Shown here piece by piece: positions 23,556-31,355 of a stretch of 35,933 nt of DNA (position 1 is its first letter; each line of letters opens with the position of its first letter). Under the pieces are notes generated by a model. The model saw only the letters and a list, made by a program, of their open reading frames with translations. It searched no databases and had not been told where the DNA came from. Source of the DNA: Nitrososphaerota archaeon (lineage in GTDB: Archaea; Thermoproteota; Nitrososphaeria; Nitrososphaerales; UBA183); NCBI GenBank assembly GCA_029784825.1, contig JAFMAU010000019.1, positions 1 to 35,933 on the forward strand, in the 5' to 3' direction. The position numbers and the translations under genes were made by a program.

Positions 23556-24236
23556 TTGCCAAAGAAGGATGAGCGCAGCCTCAGCGGGGCCTGCTTCGTC
23601 AAGCTCGACTCTCTGACCGAGCTAGGAAGGCTCTCGTGTTTCCAGGAAAGGGCGCCCTTCCCTCTCTTCGCGATAACGAGGGGCGGGAGCCACTGGATCG
23701 CCGCCCAGGCCGACCTCTTCATGGGCGTTCCGATATTCTACTACGCAGAGACGAAGGAGAACGGCGAGTTCCTCGCTTACAGGAAGGACCAGGAGGGCGA
23801 GGAGGTGCGTCTGGTTGAGGGGGCCAACAACGCGTCATTCCTCTACGCGCCCGTGATCAAGACGGCAAAGATGCCTGGCCGCCTTGACCCGAAAGACGAC
23901 TTCCCTGACAGGTTCATGGCCATGGAGGTGAAGGACCTGCAGAGCCTGGCCAAGGTCGCGACCTACAAGATGTTCTTCGAGGAGCCCGCGCTGCCCCTCT
24001 TCGCCTTCAAGGACGGAGGCAGCTGGATAATCGGGACCTTCGCCAGGATAGACGACTACGAGGAGGCCTCCATCTTCTTCTACTGGAGGAGCAGCCAACA
24101 GCCCGTCTCCGGCTTCATAAGGTACGCGTCGGACAAGATCGGGGACACAGGATTCGTGGGCAAGACCGAGGAGCACGGATACCAGTTCGTCAAGGTGATC
24201 AAGCTGGCGGAGAAGCACCCGCTGGTTGCGCTCTAG
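23556..24236 (+). CDS. Uncharacterised protein with two internal repeats
   Basis: The 226-residue soluble protein is made of two similar halves (about 14-106 and 121-216). The best matching parts are PFPLFAITRGGSHWIAAQADLF against ALPLFAFKDGGSWIIGTFAR (quoted in parts), then VPIFYYAE against ASIFFYWR, and the ends APVIKTAK against VKVIKLAE. The pattern suggests two beta-rich domains with exposed aromatic residues. No catalytic motif, signal peptide or membrane helix is visible, and I do not recognise the family. TTG 23556 fits the TATA box; a GTG at 23544 is only about 15 nt from that box and less likely. The stop shares a CTAG with the convergent Nudix gene. Confidence 0.7.
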   Translation: MPKKDERSLSGACFVKLDSLTELGRLSCFQERAPFPLFAITRGGSHWIAAQADLFMGVPIFYYAETKENGEFLAYRKDQEGEEVRLVEGANNASFLYAPVIKTAKMPGRLDPKDDFPDRFMAMEVKDLQSLAKVATYKMFFEEPALPLFAFKDGGSWIIGTFARIDDYEEASIFFYWRSSQQPVSGFIRYASDKIGDTGFVGKTEEHGYQFVKVIKLAEKHPLVAL

Positions 24237-24664
24237 GCAGCCGGCTCGCCGGACTGCTTCGCGTCGTTCAGGAACTTCTCGGCCTCCCTGAGGATGGACT
24301 TTGAGTTCTCGTAGCTGGCCTTCTTCAGTGCTTCCTGGTAGGTGAACCAGCCGAAGCCCTGGTGCTCGTGGGATATGGTTATGCTCTCCTGAGAGGTCCC
24401 GCCGAGCAGGTAGACGACCCGCTTGTGGACGTTCTTGCCCTCTCTCCTGTAGAAGTACTCGACCACCCTCCGGAAACCCCTTGCGAGCTTGAGGTCCCTT
24501 ATCCCTGTCTCCTCCGCCACCTCCCTCAGGACGGTCTGCAGCTCCGTCTCTCCCTTCTCCATGTTGCCTTTCGGGAAGTCCCACTTCCCGGCGTTCAGGA
24601 GGAGGACGTAGCGTCTGCCGCCGTTCTCGTTGACCACGACCGCGCCGGCCGAGCGCTCCTCCAC
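24233..24664 (-). CDS. Nudix hydrolase, Ap4A-hydrolase-like
   Basis: The 143-residue protein has a complete Nudix box at residues 33-55 (GNMEKGETELQ followed by REVAEETGI), preceded by LLLNAGKWDFPKG. This layout is typical of bis(5'-nucleosyl)-tetraphosphatases (asymmetrical) of archaea and animals (MutT/NUDT2-like). The later HEHQGFGWFTYQEAL segment also fits that group. It would hydrolyse dinucleoside polyphosphates or related NDP-X compounds. It starts at a GTG about 28 nt from a TATA-like box and is monocistronic. Its 3' end overlaps the preceding plus-strand gene by 4 bp (CTAG). Confidence 0.85.
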   Translation of the reverse strand: MEERSAGAVVVNENGGRRYVLLLNAGKWDFPKGNMEKGETELQTVLREVAEETGIRDLKLARGFRRVVEYFYRREGKNVHKRVVYLLGGTSQESITISHEHQGFGWFTYQEALKKASYENSKSILREAEKFLNDAKQSGEPAA

Positions 24665-24686
24665 GCACGCGGTTCATCGCCCGTCG

Positions 24687-24696
24687 AATTATTAGG
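24687..24696 (-). promoter_or_regulatory. TATA-like box for the Nudix gene
   Basis: CCTAATAATT on the minus strand is centred about 28 nt before the GTG at 24664. Confidence 0.45.
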
Positions 24697-24699
24697 TTT

Positions 24700-24856
24700 C
24701 TGTCGCCTCCCGCGGCTCTGGTAAGATGGCTTGCCACGCCTCCGAAGGGAGGTCGGTGTTAAGTGGCCGGACATGGCCGTTTGGTTCAGTCTCTCAGGAA
24801 CGGGAGTCCAGAGATCTTCGCAGCGGGCTCCGTCCTATTGGTATTGGACATGCTGA
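24700..24856. other. Interval without recognisable gene
   Basis: Together with the transposase remnant this belongs to a stretch of about 460 bp with no intact gene between the Nudix and INO1 genes. The short open frames here show no family resemblance. It is probably degenerate remains of the same insertion, but no terminal repeats were found. Confidence 0.4.
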
Positions 24857-25046
24857 TTCACCAAACCATTTCGGGGCAGTTCTTCCGGAGTCCAGATCTA
24901 CCACAACTTCGTGAGACCGCGTGAAGGGCTGAACGGCAAGACCCCCGCCGAGGTCGCAGGAATCCAAGTCGAAGGGCGAAACAAGTGGCCGACTCATTCA
25001 GAACGCCTCTCATGTCCAGTCGCTTAACAGCGAGGAGTCGGGGTAG
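24857..25046 (+). pseudogene. Frameshifted C-terminal remnant of a DDE transposase
   Basis: Conceptual translation from 24857 gives VQIYHNFVRPREGLNGKTP followed by AEVAGIQVEGRNKW. This is the typical C-terminal end of rve/DDE-type insertion-sequence transposases (IS6/IS240-like in style). Right after NKW the expected T-LIQNAS ending continues in another frame (CTC ATT CAG AAC GCC TCT at 24993-25010). A frameshift therefore separates the last segment, which runs to a TAG at 25044-25046. Everything N-terminal, including the catalytic DDE residues, is missing. It is a dead, old insertion between the Nudix gene and the promoter of the INO1 gene. Confidence 0.75.
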
Positions 25047-25090
25047 GCGTGGCCAGCCACCTTACCAGCACCCCTCCCGCAGATGGAAAA

Positions 25091-25101
25091 CTGTTTATAC
25101 T
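25091..25101 (+). promoter_or_regulatory. TATA-like box for the INO1 gene
   Basis: CTGTTTATACT lies about 32 nt before the GTG at 25129. It also shows that the upstream 48 in-frame codons are not translated. Confidence 0.5.
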
Positions 25102-25128
25102 GAATTTCTATCGTCCTGTAAATTCAAA

Positions 25129-26190
25129 GTGCCAAAGATCAGGGTAGCCGTAGCCGGCGTGGGCAACTGCGCGTCGGCCATCATCCAGGGAGTCCACTAC
25201 TACACCAACAGAGGTGAAGACGACGGGATGACCTACTGGAACGTTGGCGGCTACAAGCCGGACGACATCGAGTTCGTGGCGGCCTTCGACGTATCGTCCC
25301 GCAAGGTGGGCAAGGACCTCTCAAAGGCGGTCTTCGAGGCTCCCAACAACACGCTGAAGATCGCAGACCTCCCGAACCTCGGCGTCGAAGTGAAGAGGGG
25401 CCCCGTGATGGACGGCATAGGCAAGTACCTGAAGGAGGTCGTGCCCGTAGCCGCTGCAAGGGAGGCGGACGTCGCCGAGGAGCTGAAGGAGGCAGGCGCC
25501 CAGATTCTTGTCAACTATCTCCCGGTGGGGAGCACAAAGGCGTCGCAGTTCTACGCGGAAGCGGCGCTCAAGGCCGGGGCGGCGTTCATCAACGCGATAC
25601 CCGTCTTCATAGCCTCTGACGCCGCGTGGGCGGAGAGGTTCGCAAAGGCCGGGCTCCCCATCGCCGGAGACGACGTGATGAGCCAGTTCGGTGCGACGGT
25701 CCTGCACAAGACCATGGTCAAGCTCGCAGTGGACAGGGGCGTGAAGGTCAACGAGACGTACCAGCTGAACATAGGCGGCGACACCGACTTCCTCAACATG
25801 CTGGAGGAGAGCAGGCTCAAGGACAAGAGGGAGAGCAAGACAAGCGCTGTGAGGGCCATGTCGCCCTACGAGGTGCCCACCAGAATCGGGCCGAGCGACT
25901 ACGTCCCGTTCCTCGGCAACGATAAGGTCTGCTACATCTGGCTGAAGGGGAAGTACTTCGGCGGCACCACGGTGAAGGTAGACGTCAAGCTCCACGTAGT
26001 CGACGCCTACGACAGCGGCGGCGTCATGGTGGACGCCATAAGGGGGACCAGGCTGGCGCTCGACAGGGGAGTGGGCGGTCAGCTGACGAGCCTGTCGGCC
26101 TTCTGCTTCAAGCACCCGCCGGTCCAGATGCCCTACAATGAAGCGAAGGCTGCCTTCGAAGAGTTCACTTCTGGGAAGAGGGAGCGGTAG
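25129..26190 (+). CDS. ino1: Myo-inositol-1-phosphate synthase
   Basis: The 353-residue protein has the NAD-binding start IRVAVAGVGNCASAIIQGV and the family regions VNYLPVGSTKASQFYAEAAL, NAIPVFIASDAAWAERF, PIAGDDVMSQFGATVLHKT and the lipid-type NIGGDTDFLNML. It converts glucose-6-phosphate to L-myo-inositol-1-phosphate using NAD+. In archaea this feeds archaetidylinositol lipids and, in some, di-inositol phosphate solutes. The length matches the compact archaeal/actinobacterial type rather than the roughly 500-residue eukaryotic one. GTG 25129 was chosen because the protein then begins exactly at the family N-terminus and follows a TATA-like box. The 3' end overlaps the convergent surface-protein gene by 26 bp. 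Confidence 0.92.
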   Translation: MPKIRVAVAGVGNCASAIIQGVHYYTNRGEDDGMTYWNVGGYKPDDIEFVAAFDVSSRKVGKDLSKAVFEAPNNTLKIADLPNLGVEVKRGPVMDGIGKYLKEVVPVAAAREADVAEELKEAGAQILVNYLPVGSTKASQFYAEAALKAGAAFINAIPVFIASDAAWAERFAKAGLPIAGDDVMSQFGATVLHKTMVKLAVDRGVKVNETYQLNIGGDTDFLNMLEESRLKDKRESKTSAVRAMSPYEVPTRIGPSDYVPFLGNDKVCYIWLKGKYFGGTTVKVDVKLHVVDAYDSGGVMVDAIRGTRLALDRGVGGQLTSLSAFCFKHPPVQMPYNEAKAAFEEFTSGKRER

Positions 26191-28891
26191 GGGCCGCCAT
26201 CCTCCTCACTTCGTAGGCAACTACTATCAGAGCCAGCACCGCCACCCCGATGGGCAGCATGTACCTAGTCGTGACGTTCTCCGATATCGCTATGCCTCCC
26301 GTTGGAAGGGTCCCGCCGAGAGTCTGGTTGGCATAGACGAATGTAAGGCTGCCGCCGGGCTTGAAGGGGATAGTCGTTCCGGAGCCCGCCGAGATCGTGG
26401 CGCGGGCTGAAGCTGACGAACCGGGCGCCAGGTCACCGACGGACATGGTCAGACCCCCGTTCTGGAAAGAGGCGCAGTTGCAGCCGTTGGTGAAGTTGGA
26501 GATGGTCACCCCGGACGGAATGGAGAGGAAGAACTTCGCGTCGGTGACCGCCACCGACGAGGGGTTTGTCACGTTGATATTCACTGTGAACGGGCTTCCT
26601 TCGACCGGGCTGGCCGGCGAGGTGGTAATCGTCGCCGCGAGAGGCTCGCTGAGGGTCAGGGCCGGAGTCGATGTGGAAATGGTGAAGGGCGTGCCGCCCA
26701 TGAAGAAGGCAGCCGTGGCAGGGGATGCCGACGGGCTCCCCCTGTAGCTGCCGACGGTCGCGGAGTATGCGAGCGTGAGATTCTCGGACCGGGCCAAGCT
26801 CTGGGCGCTCTTCACGGTCGACTGGTTGAGCGGGATGCTGTCGAACCCGTCTGCGGTCGTGGACAGAGTCGCGTTGAATATCGTGTAGGGACCGCCGTTC
26901 CGAGCAAGAGCCGTGACCTGGGAGACCATGCCGGGGAAGAGTGCCGAGGGGCGGAAGACCTTCGAGACGACCAGTCCGGTGGGCGCAGGCTGCGCGTTGG
27001 AGGACCCGGTCAGGAGATAGCCTGAGCTCTCGTAGGAGAAGCTGGAGGGCCAGAAGATGAAGCTCGTCGGCTGCGTCACCGTGAAGTTGACGCTGGCATG
27101 CTCGGTGGAGCCTGCCGCCACCAGAGGATAGGAGAGAGCGAGCGTCCCGCCGTTGCAGGTGAGGTTTGAGCTCCTCTCACCGCAGGACAGCCCTGGAGGG
27201 AGCGCGGTCAGTGCCGAGAACGACGTGAGGTCGGCAGCGCCCTTGTTGGCGAGGGCCATGGTCAGGGTCAGGTTGTAACCGCCTCCGGCCAGCTGTGAGA
27301 CAGTGGAATTCAGCGAAAGCATCCCCAGTCCGAGCCTCATTCCGGTCTGCGCGAAGATGATTGCGAGCGAGTTGGTGGTCTGATTGAGCGACTGGCCGCT
27401 CGGGGTGGTGTAGGAGACGGAGTAGGCCTTTGTCACGTTCACCCGGGTCAGGCCGGGAGCCGTGGCCGAAAGCGCCACCGTCGCCGACCCGCCGTCGGCG
27501 GCGAGCCCGCCCACCTGGTGTCCTTCGACGCTCACAGAGTTTGCGGTCCTTGTCCCGACGTTCTTGACGAAGACCTGGAGCGACTGATTGCCGCCCACGG
27601 GTGTCGGGAACGACGACGACGGCGCCACGTAGGCGAACACCACTGGCTGATCCGCGCCCAGGGAGAGCGTGATCGGATTCAGGTTCGCGTATCCGCGCAG
27701 CGAAGCGGGTCCCACGGTGTAGCTGTAGCCGACTGGAGCCGGGGGCACTGGGAGGGGGCCCGTCGCGTTGCCCGTGTACTGAAGAACGTACGTCGGGCTC
27801 GCGGACTGTCCGGCGCCTAGGCTTGAAAGGTCGACGAACGAATTGCCTCTCACCAGCTTGAAGCCGCCCGCGGACTGCCACCAGCTGTCATTGAGCTTCA
27901 GGTCGGTGACGGCGGTGGAATTGGAGAGGTTGGTCAGGTTGATTGTCACTGACATGTTGGTGCCCGGCCTGAGGACGCCGACGTCCACCACCCTCGTGGC
28001 GAGGAGTTCCGGGGGCTGCTCCACCACCGTCGCGTTGATCCTTGTGACCGCGGCGCCAGGCTTCAGCGTCAGCGTGTACGTGGAGCTGAACGCCGCCCTG
28101 TCAGTGGTCATGGTAGCGTTGTCCGAGGAAGCGACCAGTCCGTCGAGGAAGTGATAGTCGATGACCGAGGACGTGCTCGTGTTGGAGGCCCTGATTGACG
28201 CCTGCGCCTGCCCGAAGTAGTTCAGCAGGTTGGGCCTAGAGCTCGAGTCCAGCCCGGTGGTCGTTATGGAGCCGATTGAGACCTGATGGACAAAGCCTCC
28301 GCCCGAAGTCTTCTGGGCGCTGAGCGTCAGCATGGGCGAGGAGAGCGCCAGGAAGCCCGCGGCCGTAATGGGTGCGAGGAAGCCGCCGTCACTGAACGGG
28401 ACTAGCTTGAGCAGGGTCGACGGGACCACTGCCGCGAAGGACAGCGGCGCGAAGAACGTGTAGCTGCCGCTCGCGTTCCCGGTCGACCGGAAGGTAGTTA
28501 GCAGATACGAGCCCAGCTTGGAGGCCGCGCTGCTCGCGTCGGCGAAGGTCCCCGCACCGACGGTCAGGAAAGCGCCTTCGGGCGGCACCCTGGGGACGGG
28601 CAGCACGTTGTAGCCTTGCGGGCCGAAGATCTGGAAGTCGGTGCTCCAGCCCGTGGAGCGGATGGCGGTCAGGTTGTAGGAGGTCACCCCTGCGATGGCC
28701 TCGGCAGACTGTATCACTGGGTTGGTGACGTTCACTGCTCCGATGCTGATGAACCAGGCGGCGTTGGGGCCAGCCACGTAGACGGCGATTCTCTCGGTGT
28801 GGCTTCCCTGGGCGCTCACCTGGGGCGGCACCATGGGGATCAGCGACAGCGAGATGATGACCAGTAGCGCGAGTAGCTTGCTCTGCTTCAA
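26165..28891 (-). CDS. Large secreted, membrane-anchored surface protein with CARDB/DUF11-like domains
   Basis: The 908-residue protein has a Sec signal peptide (MKQSKLLALLVIISLSLIPM, probable cleavage after VSA), a long Ser/Thr/Asn-rich extracellular part and one C-terminal membrane helix (MLPIGVAVLALIVVAYEV) followed by a short basic tail. The outer part starts with an unfamiliar domain (about 30-290). Several Ig-like beta-sandwich segments of the CARDB/DUF11 kind follow: NMSVTINLTNLSNSTAVTDL, QSLQVFVKNVGTRTANSVSV, LTLTMALANKGAADL and FTVNINVTNPSSVAVTD. Many N-x-S/T sequons suggest heavy N-glycosylation. It may be an S-layer-associated or adhesion protein (COG1361-like). The start is TTG about 34 nt after a TATA-like box. 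It lies 49 bp downstream of radA. Confidence 0.8.
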   Translation of the reverse strand: MKQSKLLALLVIISLSLIPMVPPQVSAQGSHTERIAVYVAGPNAAWFISIGAVNVTNPVIQSAEAIAGVTSYNLTAIRSTGWSTDFQIFGPQGYNVLPVPRVPPEGAFLTVGAGTFADASSAASKLGSYLLTTFRSTGNASGSYTFFAPLSFAAVVPSTLLKLVPFSDGGFLAPITAAGFLALSSPMLTLSAQKTSGGGFVHQVSIGSITTTGLDSSSRPNLLNYFGQAQASIRASNTSTSSVIDYHFLDGLVASSDNATMTTDRAAFSSTYTLTLKPGAAVTRINATVVEQPPELLATRVVDVGVLRPGTNMSVTINLTNLSNSTAVTDLKLNDSWWQSAGGFKLVRGNSFVDLSSLGAGQSASPTYVLQYTGNATGPLPVPPAPVGYSYTVGPASLRGYANLNPITLSLGADQPVVFAYVAPSSSFPTPVGGNQSLQVFVKNVGTRTANSVSVEGHQVGGLAADGGSATVALSATAPGLTRVNVTKAYSVSYTTPSGQSLNQTTNSLAIIFAQTGMRLGLGMLSLNSTVSQLAGGGYNLTLTMALANKGAADLTSFSALTALPPGLSCGERSSNLTCNGGTLALSYPLVAAGSTEHASVNFTVTQPTSFIFWPSSFSYESSGYLLTGSSNAQPAPTGLVVSKVFRPSALFPGMVSQVTALARNGGPYTIFNATLSTTADGFDSIPLNQSTVKSAQSLARSENLTLAYSATVGSYRGSPSASPATAAFFMGGTPFTISTSTPALTLSEPLAATITTSPASPVEGSPFTVNINVTNPSSVAVTDAKFFLSIPSGVTISNFTNGCNCASFQNGGLTMSVGDLAPGSSASARATISAGSGTTIPFKPGGSLTFVYANQTLGGTLPTGGIAISENVTTRYMLPIGVAVLALIVVAYEVRRMAAPTAPSSQK

Positions 28892-28921
28892 GTAATACTC
28901 CGAGGCCCGCTGAGAATTCCC

Positions 28922-28929
28922 TATAAAAC
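28922..28929 (-). promoter_or_regulatory. TATA-like box for the surface-protein gene
   Basis: GTTTTATA on the minus strand is about 34 nt before the TTG at 28891, in the 49-bp gap after radA. This suggests separate transcription. Confidence 0.45.
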
Positions 28930-28940
28930 CGTTGGTTGTG

Positions 28941-29948
28941 TCAGCGTCTTCTCGTGGTCTCTTCCAAGGGGTCGTCGACCCCCTTCTCGTCCAGCATGAA
29001 GACCACGTCCCTCTCCGGATGGTATGGGCTGTCCACCATCCTCGCGATCCTGTTCTTGGCGGCCTTCCTCAGATATATCCTGTAGGTGCTGGTGTGGGCA
29101 ACGACGTGGCCGCCCGTGGGCCTCGTCGGGTCGCCGAAGAACGAGTCTGGCGCTGCCTGCACCTGGTTCGTCAGGACCACGGCGACGTTGTAGACCTCGG
29201 CCGTCCTCAGCAGAAGGTGCATGAACCTGTTGAGCCTCTGCTGCCGCTCTGCCAGGGTGCCCCTGCCCACGAACTCGGCCCTGTAATGGGCGACTGCGCT
29301 GTCGAGTATCAGCAGCTTGACCTTGTTGGCCTCTATCACCTTGCCCAGGTCCCTCACTATGAGCTCCTGGTGGGCGCTGTTGTAGGCTCTGGCCACCGTG
29401 ATCCTCGAGAGCACCTCCTCTGGTTTCAGGCCCCGCGATTCGGCTATCTCCGCTATCCTCTCGGGCCTGAACGTGCCCTCGGTGTCGATGTATATCGCCG
29501 ACCCGTCGAGCCCGCCCTTGCCGTGGGGCTGGGTGACCATCACGCACAGCGTGTGGCAGATCTGCGACTTGCCCGTCCCAAATTCCCCGAAGAACTCGGT
29601 CATCGCCCAAGTCTCGATGCCTCCGCCCAGAAGGTCGTCAAGATTCCTCGACCCTGTCGATATCCTGTCGATGGCCTGCCTCCTCTTCAGCAGGTCGGAA
29701 GCGCTGATGAAGTCCGGCTCCAGCCTGTGGAGTTCCACCAGCTTCTTTCTCGCCTTGCTGTTCAGCTCCACCGCCTTCGAAATGTCGACGTCGACTGCAT
29801 CGGAGATGTCCATGGGGCCGGCAGTCGCCAAGTCGAGAACGTTCAGGATTCCGGCGTCAATCAGCTTCTGCTTGGTGGCTGGCCCGACGCCTGGAAGAGA
29901 ATCGAGCTCTAGATCTTCGTCCTTTTCTTTGGCCTCAGTTTCAGTCAA
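28941..29948 (-). CDS. radA: DNA repair and recombination protein RadA
   Basis: A 335-residue archaeal RecA/Rad51-family recombinase. An N-terminal helix-hairpin-helix domain (SLPGVGPATKQKLIDAG, about 17-33) is followed by the Rad51 linker, Walker A GEFGTGKS at 121-128, Walker B in KLLILDSAVAHYRAEF and the L2 region around VLTNQVQAAPDSFFGD. It forms the ATP-dependent filament for homologous strand exchange. The length is close to the roughly 320-350 normal for archaeal RadA, and no intein is present. The TTG start lies about 28 nt from a TATA-like box (29971-29980). Its acidic N-terminal extension (MTETEAKEKDEDLEL) is short. Confidence 0.95.
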   Translation of the reverse strand: MTETEAKEKDEDLELDSLPGVGPATKQKLIDAGILNVLDLATAGPMDISDAVDVDISKAVELNSKARKKLVELHRLEPDFISASDLLKRRQAIDRISTGSRNLDDLLGGGIETWAMTEFFGEFGTGKSQICHTLCVMVTQPHGKGGLDGSAIYIDTEGTFRPERIAEIAESRGLKPEEVLSRITVARAYNSAHQELIVRDLGKVIEANKVKLLILDSAVAHYRAEFVGRGTLAERQQRLNRFMHLLLRTAEVYNVAVVLTNQVQAAPDSFFGDPTRPTGGHVVAHTSTYRIYLRKAAKNRIARMVDSPYHPERDVVFMLDEKGVDDPLEETTRRR

Positions 29949-29970
29949 CAGTTGGCCGACTCGCTCTCTC

Positions 29971-29980
29971 CTAATTAAAC
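29971..29980 (-). promoter_or_regulatory. TATA-like box for radA
   Basis: GTTTAATTAG on the minus strand is centred about 28 nt before the TTG at 29948, in the gap after asnS. Confidence 0.5.
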
Positions 29981-29985
29981 CTGAG

Positions 29986-31290
29986 TCAGGGGGAGATCCG
30001 TGAAACTGTTCTCGGAAACAGGCTCGCGGACCTGATGTGCTTCAGTCCCGCAATCCATCGGGTCGTCCTCTCTACTCCGATGCCGAAGCCCGAGTGCGGA
30101 GGCATACCGTACTTCCTTAGCTCAAGGTACCAGGCGAAGGACTCTGTCGGGAGGTCCTGACTCGCGATGCGGTCCATGAGCTGCTTGTGATCGTGAATCC
30201 TCTGCCCGCCCGTGGCCAGCTCCCCGACTCCCTCGGGGGCGATCAGGTCGGCAGACTTCGTCACCTTGGGCCTGTCAGCGTAGGTCATGTGATAGAAGGA
30301 CCTGGCAGAAAGCGGATAGTCGGTTATGAAGAATGGTGTCTGCTGGCTCAGGCTGACCGCGCGCTCCGCCTCGGTGGTGATGTCATCGCCCCACTCGAAG
30401 GGGAACCCTGCCTTGGCGGCTATGGACCTGGCTTCGTCGTAGGTTATCCTGGGAAGCGGAAGGGTGAGCTCCTTCAGGGTCCTGCCCAGCGTCTTCAGCT
30501 CGTCCTGCCTCCTTTCCACCACGCGCTTGACCATTGCCGCCAGGAGCCCCTCCAGGAGCCTCAGGTTGTCTTCCTGCTCCGCGAAGGCCTGTTCGGCTTC
30601 GATCATCCAGAACTCCGTGAGATGCTTCGCAGTCTTCGACTTCTCCGCCCTGAAGGCGGGCTGGAAGATCCAGACCTTCTTGAGAGCGGCCAGCGACGCC
30701 TCCTCGTAGAACTGGGCGCTCTGGCTCAGGTACGCCTTCTTGCCGAAGTAGTCCACCTCGAAGAGTGTGGACCCTCCTTCGACCGCGGCCCCGACGAAGG
30801 TGGGTGCGTTGATGAGATAGAAGCCGTTCTCGCGGAAGTAGTCGAATGCCGCGCCAATCACTTCGGTCCTCACCTTCATGGTCGCTACAGCCTTGGGTCC
30901 CCTGATGCTCAGGTGCCTCTTGTCGAAGAGGAAGGAGGGGGCGCGCGCCGCCGTCTTGGTGATCGGCCAGGTCTCGGCGAGGGATACGACCTCGAAGCCG
31001 CTGGCCGCGACCTCCTTGCCGCCCGGTGCCCTGGCGTCGCTGCGGACGACCCCCCTGACCACGACCGCTGACTCCTTGGTGGCGGACTTGACGGCGGCAA
31101 ACTCCCTCTCGGGAAGGGACCCCTTCTTGGCTGAGACCTGCACGTATCCAGCGCCGTCCCGCAGCAGCACGAAGACAAGGCCGCCGACCGTGTGCTTTCT
31201 TGCGACCCACCCGCGCAGCTCAACGGCCTGCCCCGGATTCCCACAGACGACCTCGGCCGAGCTGCTGGGGACGAAACCTTCCTCTTTCAC
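29986..31290 (-). CDS. asnS: Asparaginyl-tRNA synthetase
   Basis: A 434-residue class IIb synthetase. The N-terminal OB-fold anticodon domain (AVELRGWVARKHTVGGLVFV) is followed by motif 2 FRAEKSKTAKHLTEFWMIEA and motif 3 GFGIGVERTTRWIAGLKHIR ending in FPRT. The TEFWMIEAE variant and the FFITDYPLSARSFYHM segment favour AsnRS over AspRS, and the compact size matches archaeal AsnRS. It charges tRNA-Asn with asparagine. If so, this organism need not depend only on the transamidation route. A duplicated AspRS-type paralogue is the alternative. The GTG start is 27 nt from a TATA-like box. Confidence 0.85.
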   Translation of the reverse strand: MKEEGFVPSSSAEVVCGNPGQAVELRGWVARKHTVGGLVFVLLRDGAGYVQVSAKKGSLPEREFAAVKSATKESAVVVRGVVRSDARAPGGKEVAASGFEVVSLAETWPITKTAARAPSFLFDKRHLSIRGPKAVATMKVRTEVIGAAFDYFRENGFYLINAPTFVGAAVEGGSTLFEVDYFGKKAYLSQSAQFYEEASLAALKKVWIFQPAFRAEKSKTAKHLTEFWMIEAEQAFAEQEDNLRLLEGLLAAMVKRVVERRQDELKTLGRTLKELTLPLPRITYDEARSIAAKAGFPFEWGDDITTEAERAVSLSQQTPFFITDYPLSARSFYHMTYADRPKVTKSADLIAPEGVGELATGGQRIHDHKQLMDRIASQDLPTESFAWYLELRKYGMPPHSGFGIGVERTTRWIAGLKHIRSASLFPRTVSRISP

Positions 31291-31312
31291 GGGGCCGGCT
31301 GCGACTGGACGT

Positions 31313-31320
31313 GCTAAAAG
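31313..31320 (-). promoter_or_regulatory. TATA-like box for asnS
   Basis: CTTTTAGC on the minus strand is centred about 27 nt before the GTG at 31290. Confidence 0.45.
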
Positions 31321-31355
31321 TGTGATGCGAGGGTGCGGGAGTGGAATCGCACACC

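Noticed and set aside
24726..24914. Small plus-strand open frame in the Nudix-INO1 gap
   Set aside because: No family resemblance, and it overlaps the decayed transposase in another frame.
24985..25128. A 48-residue N-terminal extension of the inositol-phosphate synthase
   Set aside because: It lies upstream of and across a clear TATA-like box and overlaps the transposase remnant; the family N-terminus begins exactly at GTG 25129.
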